Source: Taiwanofungus camphoratus (lineage: Eukaryota > Basidiomycota > Agaricomycetes > Polyporales > Taiwanofungaceae). Taken from it: a stretch of DNA of 64,000 nt. Shown here in pieces: positions 22,297-33,845 of this stretch; the first letter of the stretch is position 1; the number at the start of each line of letters is the position of its first letter. The stretch covers positions 2,232,001 through 2,296,000 of the forward strand of contig CP021221.1 of assembly GCA_003999685.1 (NCBI GenBank). The letters are read 5' to 3'. Both the position numbers and the translations under genes were made by a program. Below the pieces are notes generated by a model. The model did no database searches. It had not been told where the DNA came from and worked only from the letters and a program-made list of their open reading frames with translations.

Positions 22297-24048
22297 CTAA
22301 AGCTCATCGTGATGGTCGTGCATGGGCGCCTGTGAGTCATTTTGGAATGGAATTTTCGGGTCGAGCGGGTTCTTCGCATTTTCCTCCACGAACGCAATGA
22401 GGCTCTCGAGTGACCGGTCGCCATTGTAGTCGATGAACTCGCGAGTTCCCGCCTTTTTGAACTTAAGAGTAGGAAAACCGGTCACCCGGAAGGGGACAGA
22501 GGGAGGGAGGTCATTCTCTTGGGCCTCCATTTTGGCACTATGGAAGGGAGTTAAGCTAAACATGGTTATACGAAAATCATGATCTTACATGGTGATACGA
22601 TCCTTAACCTCCGCATAGTGGTCACCAAGGGAGTCCCATGTAGGCTTAAGGCGCTTGCAGTGACCGCACCTACGAAACGCGTTATGGTGGATGGGAAGGC
22701 CCGAAAACGACTCGAGACATACCAGCTAGCATAAAACTCAACAAAGATATCTTTGTCTTCATCGAAGATAACCTCGTCGAACTGCTTGCCAACTAGGTTG
22801 AATACACTTTCGTCCTGAGTCGCTGGGATAGGCTGACTCTTGAGCTGCGGCTCCAGCTTGCCATCAAGGAACTGCATGACCATCTCGTTGACCGCGTCCG
22901 CCTTCACCTCCGACTCCTGGTCGTACGGATATTTGAGCTGCTTCCTAAGGTCCTGGATGACGAAGCTGGGCCACTTGGGCTCGTTCAGATTCAATGCACG
23001 TGCGTGGTCGCCGAACTTAATCCCGTCGATCCACACGAAGTTCAAGCTATCCTTCCACCTCGACGCGACGGGTCGGATTTCTGCAATCTGCTCCTCGTGC
23101 TGCGAGTCGGAAGGGTCGAGGAAGAGGTACGCAAGCGGCTTGCCACTCTGCGCGTAGACCTGGAAGTTCTCCGTGTTGACTTCATCGAGAACAGGGATTG
23201 AGAGCGCCTTAATCCAGTCCTCGATGTCCTTCGCCTTTGCTGACCCGAGAGGATACGGGAATTCGGTTTGTGGTTCGTCAAAGGAACGATAAAGGACGAT
23301 GGCGGGAGGCGTGACACCTGCTGCCTCGATGACAGCCGGGTCTGTGGTCGCACCGAACAGAAAGTCATCCCTGTGCCTGTTCGCCGTTACGCTGAATTCC
23401 GGACCAGGCGCTCCCGTGGGGGACGAAAGGAACGCGATGGCCACGATCTTGTCCGCCTTGGTAAATTCGTCGAAGTTTGCGCCGGTCACGTCTGAGACTG
23501 CTGGGAGTGACTGCCTGAAAGTATATGTAAGTGAGATACAAGAATACGCATGCCATTGTCTCCTAGACGCACTTGACCATGTAGCTGATGATGCCGTCGG
23601 CCTTACGAGGACCAGTGTAGTCAGTGTAGTCACCATTGCGATACACTCTTAGAGTCCTGGAAAGTAGTTGAAGCTTACACAGGAATGACGGTGAATGCAC
23701 ACTCACGGGTAGCCCTGAATACCGTTCGCTTGACAGAGATCCGCTTGGTCCACACAGTCTACTTTAGAGAGCTTGATCTTCTTGTCCTTGAGAGCAGTGG
23801 CTGCTTCCTCGTAGTGCGGAGCAAGGGCTTTGCAGTGACCGCACCTACAAGACAGTATGAGGGAAATGGACTTGTAAAGACGCATGTAGAGCTGCATACC
23901 ATGGTGCAAAGAATTCCACCAAAATCAGAGGTTCGGGATTGACAATCGCGTCGAAGTTAGATGAAGTCAAGCTGATCACGCCATCGGCGGCGACGACGGA
24001 AACAAGAGTAAAGACTGCCGCAGACGACAAGATACGGGGGAAACGCAT
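22297..24048 (-). CDS. PDI1: Protein disulfide isomerase, ER lumen
   Basis: Forms and rearranges disulfides in secretory proteins. The ATG at 24048 starts a signal peptide ([20 protein letters not shown], cleavage near AADG). Domain order is a-b-b'-a'. The first thioredoxin site is spliced as LVEFFAPW / [15 protein letters not shown] and the second as [10 protein letters not shown] / [15 protein letters not shown], so both CGHC motifs are intact. In both, an intron falls just before the CGHC Cys. Middle b/b' domains show [20 protein letters not shown] and [18 protein letters not shown]. The C-terminus ends HDEL, the ER retrieval signal, at the TAG 22297-22299. A GTGAC-GT-GTCAC element lies about 90 bp upstream. 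Confidence 0.96.
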
Positions 24049-24131
24049 CTCTCCAGTGTAGGTAAGAAGAAGAGTGATAGTTGCGACCAAATGGAGAGGA
24101 CTACGTGTTATATGGAAGGAGAGATGTATAG

Positions 24132-24143
24132 GTGACGTGTCAC
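24132..24143. promoter_or_regulatory. Possible unfolded-protein-response element upstream of PDI
   Basis: GTGACGTGTCAC, a 5-bp inverted repeat with an ACGTG core, lies 84-95 bp upstream of the PDI start codon. TGACGTG is the core of the XBP1/ATF6-type UPR element in animals, and ACGTG cores occur in fungal bZIP targets. Use here is inferred from gene function and position. Confidence 0.35.
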
Positions 24144-24454
24144 TAAGTATTTATCGTATTACTGCTTAGACCGATTACTGCTTGTCACACAGGCTTCGGG
24201 CTTATCAATCCAGCCTTTGAGTGTCCGAGGCCTAAAGCTGATCATGAATAGTAACAGATTACCAACTGTCAATTCAGACAGCATTGATGCAGTTTCGAAT
24301 GGCTGTACAGCGGCAGATTGTCTAGGACGCGTGCTCGACCGCATGCGCTCGCCATCACAACTACATGTCAGGGGAAAAGTAAAATCATCGTAGCAATACG
24401 TGGCAACACGAATGGGTGTAGTCAGAATCCAAGTTCATCCATCCAGCATGCAAG

Positions 24455-25783
24455 TCATAACGTTCCTAGGTTAAAATCGCACCCTTTCTGCCCCCCTCCT
24501 GGGTACCTTTTCGGACTAGGATTGAACGGTCGAGGCGGCGGAAAGCCTGAGACCTGGAACGTGTGCTGGCCCACCTGCGGGGGTGGAGAAGGTACTACAG
24601 AACGTTAGCAACTACAGCGCAAATATATGTGAAGATTAACACTCACTCTTCCGGCGTGGTGGCCCAGTGCCATTAATTTTCGGCGCTGTATTAGATTGCA
24701 ACATGTTAGACGGCAATCTGCCTGGAAATGCTGAAGGGGGCCGGAAGTCAGAAGCGGACTGCGTCCTGGCTCTTATGGATGGAGGCGGGGGAGGTACACC
24801 CAGAGGCGCGAGACTCTGACGTGCAGGAGAGGGCCCTGCAGGCGGGGGAGGTGCAGCCGGAGCTTCTTGTCGTGCTTCCTCTGAGACTGCTCTCACGCGC
24901 AGGGGGGGAGCAGGAGGCGCAGTGCTAACAGGCCTCCTCGCAGGCGGAGGAGGAGGTACACCTCGTCCGAGTGCGTGCGCAGCGGGATTCAAGCTGGAGG
25001 GACGTGCAGGCGGTGGTGGGGGTGGTGCTCTACCTGGGGTTGTAGGCGGAGTGGGCACCTTACGATGCAGCGGGACAGCCGAAGCTGGACGAGGTGGTGT
25101 GTCAGGTACCGAACGAATGGATGTAGCGGATGCAGACCGAGCAGGAATGGGAGGAGGTGCGAGGGACGGGGAGCCACTGCGTGCGGCGGGAGGTGGTGGT
25201 CTACGGGGTGGTGCGCTCGCTGTAGGTGCAGGCGCTGCAGGAGCCTTTCTTAAAGAGAGGTTGGGAGTGGGCCGACTGGGAGGGGCCGGCGCGGGAGGAC
25301 GGGCTGGCGCGGGTGGTCTGCCTGGTGTAGGTCGGTGCGGTGGTGGCGGTGGTGCTGCTGCTGGTGCAGATCGTGCCAGTGCTGGTACAGGTCGCGCCGT
25401 CGCTGGAGGCGCTGCTGGTGCTGGAGGCGGCGCGCCATTCCGTTTTGGTATTGAGGGCGGTTTCCCGAGTGTCGGCGGTTTCGCTGAAGAGAATATGAGG
25501 CTACACGTATGAGGCACAAGGGCTTGATACTTCGCGTACCTGCATTGGTCTGACCTGCAGGCTTCAGCTTCGGCATACCGCCGGCGAACAAACTACCCAA
25601 TTGCGGTGGACCCCCAGAGGCTGAGGCAGCCACAGAGATCGCTGAAGGTCCTCCGCCGCCAGATCTCCCTCCAGCACCTCCACCCTTGGGTGCTTCGATA
25701 GCGGGAGCACTGCGGTCATGAGTTTCTGTTTTCTTGAGTTTCTTTCCAGCTTGGATCTGCTTGAGTAGTTCAGCCGACGCCAT
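24455..25783 (-). CDS. VRP1: Verprolin/WIP-family actin regulator with WH2 domain
   Basis: WIP/verprolin binds actin and holds WASP at cortical actin patches and endocytic sites. The ATG at 25783 gives MASAELLKQIQAGKKLKKTE, then THDRSAP: a WH2 actin-binding motif with the LKKT core at residues 15-18. A Gly-rich stretch and about 250 residues of poly-proline (PAPAAPPATARPVPALA and similar SH3/profilin-binding runs) follow. The last exon encodes GQHTFQVSGFPPPRPFNPSP then KRYPGGG, matching the WASP-binding tail of WIP proteins, before the TGA at 24455-24457. Three exons are clear. The long opposite-strand Gly/Ala-rich reading frame is only its shadow. Confidence 0.9.
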
Positions 25784-26085
25784 AGCCTGGCACCTGCAGG
25801 TATGAGAGGGAAGGTAGTGGTGGTCGCGTACGAGTAAGGTCGGGCGCTGAGCCACACTGTCCCATAGTCACCGCTGCGACGGCATACACCGATACTTGGT
25901 AGAAGGTCAGTTTGGCTAACTCCTTCAAATTTACTGTACTGAAGATGAAGCATGTCGAGTATTAGCTACAATTACTTACGGCGAGCATGCGCTTTTACCA
26001 GCTAATATGACACATCACTGACTGGGTCGACGAACTCTTACATTAAAAGAAAGTAGATAGGGACAGGTAGGAAGCAGGATGAATA

Positions 26086-28865
26086 CTATACTGATTGCCA
26101 GTCCTGATCCGGAGGAATGCCTGAACAAGTGTTCCTCCATCTCTGCGTACCCTCACCACGGTGCGACGTCTCATCGCATGTACGCCGTGTGGTAGCGCTA
26201 GTAGGTGTTGCAGCAGTCGGGAGAGGCCTTGGCCCCCTAATCCTGGCCACACTATGCGGTGTTTCGTACGATCTACGCGGCGTACTCACTGAATCAGCAG
26301 CCGACTGCCAAGGAAGCGGTGAAAGCATAGGTACAGCGGAAGCTGGGGTACGCAGCCTGGAGTTCCGATGTGAGAACGTAGACCGGAAATGCGATGGAGA
26401 AGGAATGGTGATAGGAGTGAGAGACTCCGAAGACTTTGATTGGTACACGTTGTCTTGTTTGACATATCTCATTGGCTGCCGACCGAATGTCCTCCTCTTG
26501 CTCCTTATGCTACGACCGACTGGGAGCGTGATTGACATGCCTTCACCGCCGTCCGTTGAGCCTTCTGCAACAGTAGGAAGCTCGTCTCTGCCTTGCGTAC
26601 GAATGGACAGGAGAGAGTGGCGAGGAGTTTTCCGCCAAGACGGCACTCGGATAGAATCCCTAGGAGACAGCAAATCGCTTCTGTGCTGCAGATGACTTGC
26701 GTCATCTGATGACGAGCCCTGCATATGAGTGTAGGCCGAATAGGTGGACATGATAGAGTCACGCAAGGCAGAATGAGGATAGGAATCATGGGTCGAAGGT
26801 GAAAGATAGGAAGTCTGTGCAGTCGAATCTGGAGACCATATAGCTGATCCTCTTTTCTGCTTTCGAGGTGTCAATCGAATTATGTCTGATCCAAAAACGG
26901 CAGACCCCGGAACCTGAAATTGCTTAGGTGGATCCTCATCCTGAATCATCACAAAAATCTGAGGACGTTCCCGAGGTCGTCTCACAGCAAGACCATCTTG
27001 TACAGCTTCCCTTTGTTCAAATTGCTCTGCAAACTGAACTTGAAATGGAAGGATTTGTCTGGGTCGCGACTTTGGGGTATGGGATGCATTGTCAAGTCTT
27101 GCAGGCGCGCTTTGAGGGAGGGGCGGGATAAGTTCGCCACGATATGAGTGTCTGCTATCTTCGCCCTCGCTTTCGTGAATGTCCAGCACTAGAGTCCGCT
27201 GGTTTCCTTCATCCCGTCTTTCTAAACCTTCATCAACTTGCTCAGCGGTCGCTGAGTTCCATGGACCTAACGGAGCTTGCGAATCGGCAATGTGCAATAA
27301 GAAAGGCCTCGGCGTGAACGAGTTCGCAGTGAGATACGACATCCTCTGAGTATTGGAGACATAGCTTATATTACGACGATGACCCAAGCTACGACCGTGT
27401 TCGGTGTGCAGATGTGTGCACCCAGAGTAATTGAATGCGGCTGAAAGATCAGATATTTAGGGATCGCATAGACTGAGGAAGGAGATACACGCATTACCTA
27501 TGACGAACAGCGCACCAACACTGAACGGTATGAATTCCGCCAAGATGTTGAGTCGAATCGCAGTAGGGACAATGGTCAAGAGGTCGAGCGTCAACAAACT
27601 GACTGCTCTTATAATGTCAATCTTCGCCGCACTCGTACCAACTTTGCGCAGCCGTGACGAATGGAATAAGGTGATTGCGAGAAGCCGGATAGCAGTATAG
27701 AGCTCGAGAGCAATGAGTGTGAGAGAACTTGCAAGAGCAACCGGTAAGTAACTGGTGGCGATCATGAGCACCATTTTATCATAAAGAGAGGACTATCGGT
27801 GTACCGCTGCTGATAACAAATTGAGGCTCCCAGAGGCTGTACGAGACTGACAAGGGAAATATATTTGAAACCTCTCCGAGATCAAGGTGAATGGTACGCA
27901 CCTCGTGGTTCCTGTACTGGTTGCATTCAGGGCAAAGACAAGCGCTGAGAGTAATTGAGCTCCCCGCTTTCCGACGAATGACATCAGGCAGGAACATACC
28001 CAGAACTATCACTAACCCAGCCCACAGGCTGTAAGTCTCCCAATTTCTGATGCTTAGCTGTCGTAGCTTCGAGCTGAGCATCAGGAGACTTGCAAGACGA
28101 GCCGAAAAAGATGCCATACTACCCCACGCAACAACGAAGGCTGGCTCCCCGATTAAATCAGCTATTGACAGAATCGTGATAGCAGTTAACCGTACGCACT
28201 GCAGCCCACGTTAACACTCTGATTTCCGAAGTCGAGTAGACTGAAAAAGTTGGCGAAACCTGCGAAGGCAAAGCAAATGTTCACGATGAAGACATATGCA
28301 CTGTCATCAATATCGCGCTGTGTTCCTCGAATCTCGTGCGCTTTTGTCTTCGGGAACAAAGTATCTCGAGATGGATTCGCTTCAGGGTCTTGGGAAGCTT
28401 TCCGGAGCTTCTTCTGCTTCACCATGAGATGGATACTACTACCAGCATATCGGAATGCATGGTAGATCACGGTGGAGGACAAAACATGATAAATACTGTT
28501 CATGAATACCCATCCAAGAAAGAAGGCTGCGACCACACGACTGCGTCCAAAGTGATAGGATGGATTATGCCTCTGAGATGTCAGTCCAGAGCAATAAGGA
28601 TGAGAAAACTCACAAGTCGGGATGTAAGAGAAAGTCCTCAGCCGAGGGAGTTCCTCGACCGTAAGTAGTAACCCGTCGTGCCAAGGCCGGATAGAACATG
28701 AATCAAACGTAGCGCCGTGATAATATCTGCCAGGACCAGCCTAGCTAAAGCAGGCCAGACGAGAACGAATACAGGCCAGCTGGCAAGAGGGAGACCCGCT
28801 CGAAGTTTACGACTAGAAGGCAGCAAGACTGCGTGTTCAAATTGACAGTCCAGTGGGTGCGCCAT
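26086..28865 (-). CDS. Uncharacterised multi-pass membrane protein with long Ser-rich tail
   Basis: I do not recognise the family. The chosen start is the ATG at 28865 (MAHPLDCQFEHAVLL). About seven hydrophobic segments follow over several exons, including WPVFVLVWPALARLVLADII, SIYHVLSSTVIYHAFRYAGS, YVFIVNICFAFAGFANFFSL, YSLWAGLVIVLGMFLPDVI, YLPVALASSLTLIALELYTA and FIPFSVGALFVIGNA. A single long last exon (27387-26086) encodes some 430 residues rich in Ser, Arg and Pro with no transmembrane segment, probably a cytosolic phospho-regulated tail (RNSRLRTPASAVPMLSPLP and many S-P sites). The layout suggests a receptor- or transporter-like topology. A short loop Cys pair, CPECNQ, is visible near 27910-27930. 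Confidence 0.65.
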
Positions 28866-29866
28866 GTCCGGTTAACCTGCGAGGTTACTCGGGTGCCAAG
28901 CCACGCATTCCAAGACAACGCAGAGCGCTGGAAGGCGGCCATCAATCAGTCTCAGCTCATTGATGGGGCTTGCAACATGGCATTACATAAGACTGAGGCC
29001 TCGCGCAGACTTAGCAACTATGAAAATACATCAGTATATTTTCAGACTCCTGCTCACGAATGGCGTCTAATCTTTTGCAGATAGTCTTGCAGACGAAACT
29101 ACATCCGCATTTTTGACACGTTTTCTTAGTGAGTGCCAGGTTGCTGAGCCGTCGTTGTATCCCAGGCTTATTCTCAATCTTTTCAGTTTTCAGTCACGTC
29201 TGTTGTATTCAGAGTGCCAGCTAAGTAGAAGCTGCTCAGTGATGCCCTCCAAAAGCTTTATATAATCTCTGCAATTTGTGATCGTCAAATAACAGAGATA
29301 TGGCAAGCTATTGTACTTCATGGCATATGACACAGCGGAGGTGTGCGCGGACTTTCCCTCTCGCGTCGAGTGAAAAGTCGCTTTCACTCATGCACCGTGT
29401 CAATCTCACGACGGGTGAAAGTTATAGGAATTTTCACCTGCGTGAGCTTACTCATGTAGCAGTTGAAATACACCCATCTATAGGTGAAATGCATCACCTT
29501 TCGAGTGAAAACTCCTTATTTATGGTCACCTGGAGGACAGGGAGGATTGATGTAATAGGAGTGAGATTTCCCCCACAAACGGGTTGTGTTCATAGTCTCT
29601 GGGTGACATGTCAGGTGAAATCAAGCTGCTGCGAGCTACACAGTGTGACACTGAGGAGATTGATGCTGGAGCTCATCATTCTGTCATACGGTATACAATA
29701 GTAAATTGACACGATGAGGCGGAGCGGCTGCTTTTAAATGGTGATCTGCAAGACCTTCCGTATAAAGCAGGTGCCGTCGGCTCACCTCGATCAATGCACT
29801 GAAAGCTGCCCGCTTCCACCACTCAGTGCTCAGTGCAAACTGACTGGCACACGTACTAGCAACAAG
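28866..29866. promoter_or_regulatory. Intergenic region with a cluster of RGTGAAA inverted repeats
   Basis: No gene is visible in this 1-kb gap between divergent genes. Between 29368 and 29620 (A/G)GTGAAA or its complement occurs seven times. Several copies pair: GAGTGAAA (29368-29375) with TTTCACTC (29382-29389), GGTGAAA (29414-29420) with TTTCACC (29432-29438), and AGGTGA (29482-29487) with TCACCT (29494-29499). Further single copies are at 29504-29510 and 29613-29620. This could be a multi-site operator or relic of a small mobile element. Confidence 0.5.
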
Positions 29867-32800
29867 ATGAATCCACGGGAGCGTTCTTCATCTTACCTGT
29901 CGATTCCTTCCCCTAATGCCCCCTCTGCACTCTCTGGCCGCAGAACGCCAGCTTCATTTACATCTGTGCGCACCGCACCATCCACTCCACTCTCTCGTTC
30001 CCATTCACGACTGAGTTCACCACCACAGTCACTTTCTCTTGCTTTGTCCTTACCTCCTACTCCCGTCACGACGCCGCAGTCCTCTTCTACTAATAATCTG
30101 CAGGTTGCCAGTGCGAGGAGGCTCCTCATGCCTACTGTCCGCTCTACTCGGCCGGCTGCAACTGGCTCACCTCGGACTCCTTCGTACAGGTCCTCACCCG
30201 TCAGAGTATCACGATCAAGAGCAGGATCTGTGTCTGCTCTGGCTTTTCCTGAGCAGAATGATCGTGCATCGCCGCCAGGGACACCGGACTGGATTGGAGG
30301 GGGGGGTAAGTTTGAGATTGTCGAAGAGCAGACTGAGCTCGAAGGGTATCAGATATATGCCGTTGAGAAATGGTGAGCATCAGCGTCCACTCGGTCTCTT
30401 CTACGAATCACGCTATTGCGGAAACGCTTCTTCAAGGGTAGTGGAGCGGCGGCGACCTGTGATCGTACTCACCGTCTTTACTGGAGATCCAAAGCATAAA
30501 GTGTGGTCTTGCAGTCCTACATCAGGCGGTGCTCACTGACACTGTGTATAGATCACAGTGACTGCTTTCAGCCCTCAGTCTTCGCTGAGCGCAACAGACG
30601 CTCAGTCAGAATGGGATCAGGCACTGCGTCAACTTCGTAGAGAAGGTGCACGTCCGAAAGAGGTGTGCTAATACTGTTTAAATTCTTGTAACATACATCT
30701 AAGTCAACCATACTTTATTGCTTGATCATGTCAGACAGGCAAGGGTACTTTGATGGTGACATCCCTCGCCAACTTCCGTTCCGACTTTACCATAGTGCAC
30801 ATACCCCGAGGCAATTTTGTTGACGTCCGAGAACAGCTCTACACCAACATTAATTTACTCAGAATGGGCTGCAGTGGACGTAGCGCACTCACACTCGAGG
30901 AACCTAGGTTTGTCTTCCTTAATTACCTGCTTCTGTTCCTTGTGCCTCAAATGCTGACATACTTCGTACATGATGGATAGTGATACTACCAAGGATCGCT
31001 TCACTTCGATGTATCGGATACCAGACAAGGGATCCGCTCGCTCCGGTGCCTTCTTCAATGCCGCGGTGTTGGAGCTTGTCAAGCTCATCCAAGCTGCACT
31101 CGCCATCTTCGGTATGTTCGATCCCTCCCCGGAGGAGCGCAATGGTCTCCTATGTGACGTGACATGTGATGGCATCAAGCGTTGGGTCACAGAAGTTGGA
31201 GAGCTATGTGTGCGAGTAGAGGTAAGCAGTGCCGTCAGTTGTATACTCAGGCAGTATGACTATGTTTTCGTTAGCCTATGGAGAGGGTCGCCGATCCCAC
31301 GGTCGTAGCTGCCCTGCTAAGTTTGATTTTTACCGTCCGAAATAAGTTACAAGTGCTCGGCATTGTACGCTCTTTTTTGCTCTTCTTTTGTTATCCATTA
31401 CTGATTACCATGAGCGTCTGCAGGTGGTTCCTAAGGACCCATTTCTGGATCCGCAGGCATTCACCAGAGCCCTCACTACTTTTCAAACGTCCAAACCCCA
31501 CGGCCAGACCCATTCGCACGCACATCACCTCGTCCATCCCCTCTCCTCACAAAATTCTCCTCCTACCAACCCTTCAACCTCTCCTCTATCCGGCGGTGCC
31601 CCCTCTCTTCCCGCTGCCCACCTGAACGAACAGCTCATCAAATCTATCCGGTCCGCGTACGACAAGAAGATGCGGCAGAACGAGTCGTACAAGGTTCACC
31701 GTGTGCTGATCAATAAGCTAGACGATCTCGCCGCGGATTTGCGCACCAGCGCAGACTCGGAAGACATGGACACTGGCGCGGCGAGTGGGTTGAATCCGAC
31801 GGCGGACCTGACTGCATTCATCAAAGTCGTTGTAGGCAGCTCAAAGGACGCGCCGCCGAGTCTCCGCTATTTTTGGACGGGGAGGCCTGAGGAGGTGAGG
31901 AAGAAGAGGCAAGAGAAAGAGGCGGTTTGGAGCGATGGCGAACGCGAGCGGGAGGGGCGACAGCGAGAGGAGGGAGAGAAAGAAGGCGGTGGAAAGGATG
32001 GGCGGGACAAAGACGGAAGAGAGAGGGAAAAGTATCAGCGGGGCAGGGACAGGGAGAAGGACTTGAAGTCATCCGATGACGAAGGTGACACCAAGCCATG
32101 GTCCGGGAAGGTGCAGCGCAAGCTTGAGAGTTGGGCTGTGTGCGTCGTATATTCATTTCCTTACGAAATTTTGCTTACAGGGGTTCTACACAGCATTGGC
32201 AGGACAAAAAAATTGAGCGTGGATTTGGGGACGTTGGGGAAGAGTTTGTTGGAGCCTTCACTTCGTGGAGGACACTCTGGACAATCAGGACAATCATCCA
32301 TAGTGCCATCCGTGATAGTGTCTGGGTAGGTCAGCTCCTCGAGTAGCCTGGCTCTTGTGACTGACATTGTCATTCCGTACTAGCGATCCAGCTGATGATG
32401 ACGAGGCGTTAAGCAGTGGTCAAGCTTCTCCAGTCTGTGAGTGTCTCAACGTATCGAACTTGTGCATTCTGATGCTGAACCTGTCACTACCAGCTGACGG
32501 TCAGCTCCCAAATCCTCTAATGCTCGGTCTTGGACCTTTCGCAAGAGCTCAGCGATCGACGAGTGAAATATCTGATTACGACCGGCGTATTACTGAATTC
32601 AATCAGAAACGTCCGTCAATGAAGGTACATACACAATCACGCATAGTCAGCTGGTCAGACCCATTGAGCGCCAGAGGGATACTGGGTGAAGACAATGACC
32701 AGGAGAAGCATAGATCCCGGGCAAGCCTCTTGTCGAGAGTGGACACTCTAGCGAATGATGAAGACGAAATTGAGGCGATAATGAGTGATATCGAGCCGGC

Positions 32801-33674
32801 GGGACGACGAAGACGAGCGACAGCCTTCGGTCCACGGCGATGTCGCAGTTTTGATGCAGCCCATGATCTGCGGGGCATGCGTACCCTGCCCATTGAACGG
32901 ATGTGTATTGATGTCGAGCTCTGCGGACAAATCCTCGTAATGCGTCGCCGCGAGGCACACCTTACGAATGTCGTCGCATGCCTCGAAGCGCTCGCTGCAC
33001 GCCTATCGCGCTCGAATTCCCGCCTGCGGCAAGATCACGACAACGTCCGGGACACCCTCGACGAGCTGCGCGAACGCGCTAATGTGCTGCATCAGGTCGA
33101 AGCAGCGCGGGCGCGGGCGGATGCGCTGACGCAGGAGACGCAAGCGCTCGCGTATGAATCCGCACAATTTCTTGTGGACGACTTGTGGCATATGGCAGCG
33201 CAGCCGCGCACACGCGTACTTGCGTTGCGCGAGAAGGCGTTCGGGACTGGCCGACGTCATCCGCAGGGCGTGCGTGGGGCGCATGGGCGGTTCAACAGGG
33301 TGCAGTGGACGCTGGACGGGCGAGAGAGAATCGTGGATGTGCAGGGGAGAACGGAAAGTGAGGCAGATGAAGAGGACAGATTACCTCATGCACGGGGTAT
33401 CGATCTTGAAGAAGAGGAAGAGGAGATGGACGCGGTGGAGCACCCGACGCTGAGGCCGACGTGGGTGTTGAGATTCTTCAATTACTGGGGAAGCAAGTGG
33501 GGTGCATCTGGAAGTGCGGCTAAGAAGGCTAAAACAAACGAACAAATTGAAGAGAAGAGTAGTAAGAAAGACGATAAGGTGCCTGAAAGCGGGTCTTCCA
33601 CCTCCATCCCTTCGTCACCTGCACCTTCGGATGCCCAACGACGTGTTCTGACGAAGCAACCTACTCCATCATAA
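29867..33674 (+). CDS. STB6-like fungal regulatory protein
   Basis: Resembles fungal Stb2/Stb6 proteins, which associate with Sin3 and Rim11-type factors; function is otherwise obscure. The ATG at 29867 starts MNPRERSSSYLSIPSP. A Ser/Pro-rich leader precedes the N-terminal domain: LEGYQIYAVEKW, VVERRRPVIVLTVFTGDPKH, ITVTAFSPQ, NFRSDFTIVHIPRGNFVDVR and NINLLRMGCSGRSALTLEEP. Then come FFNAAVLELVKLIQAALAIF and KWVTEVGELCVRVEP-type helices, a charged region rich in Arg/Glu/Lys (31.9-32.1 kb), and a C-terminal coiled coil (HLTNVVACLEALAARLSRSN, then LDELRERANVLHQVEAARAR) with RVLALREKAFGTGRRHPQGV. TAA at 33672-33674. At least eight introns. The family call is from the N-terminal domain and is moderate. 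Confidence 0.65.
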
Positions 33675-33845
33675 CAGCAATACCGCTTTCTTGACCTACA
33701 TATATCACCAGATGCTATTCGAATGCTGTGCGAGGACAGATCTATCCAATGCAACATGTACTCTAGATGCAATTTACTTATTTTACTGCGCTATTACATC
33801 CACAAACCTAGCTTTTATCTAATACGAATAAGGAGGGGCGGTGTG

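Noticed and set aside
24922-25512. Gly/Ala-rich 196-residue plus-strand reading frame
   Set aside because: It is the reverse of the poly-proline coding region of the verprolin gene; low-complexity GC-rich coding often leaves the opposite frame open.
26117-26695. Plus-strand reading frame of 192 residues
   Set aside because: Antisense to the Ser-rich last exon of the membrane protein gene, with no family feature.
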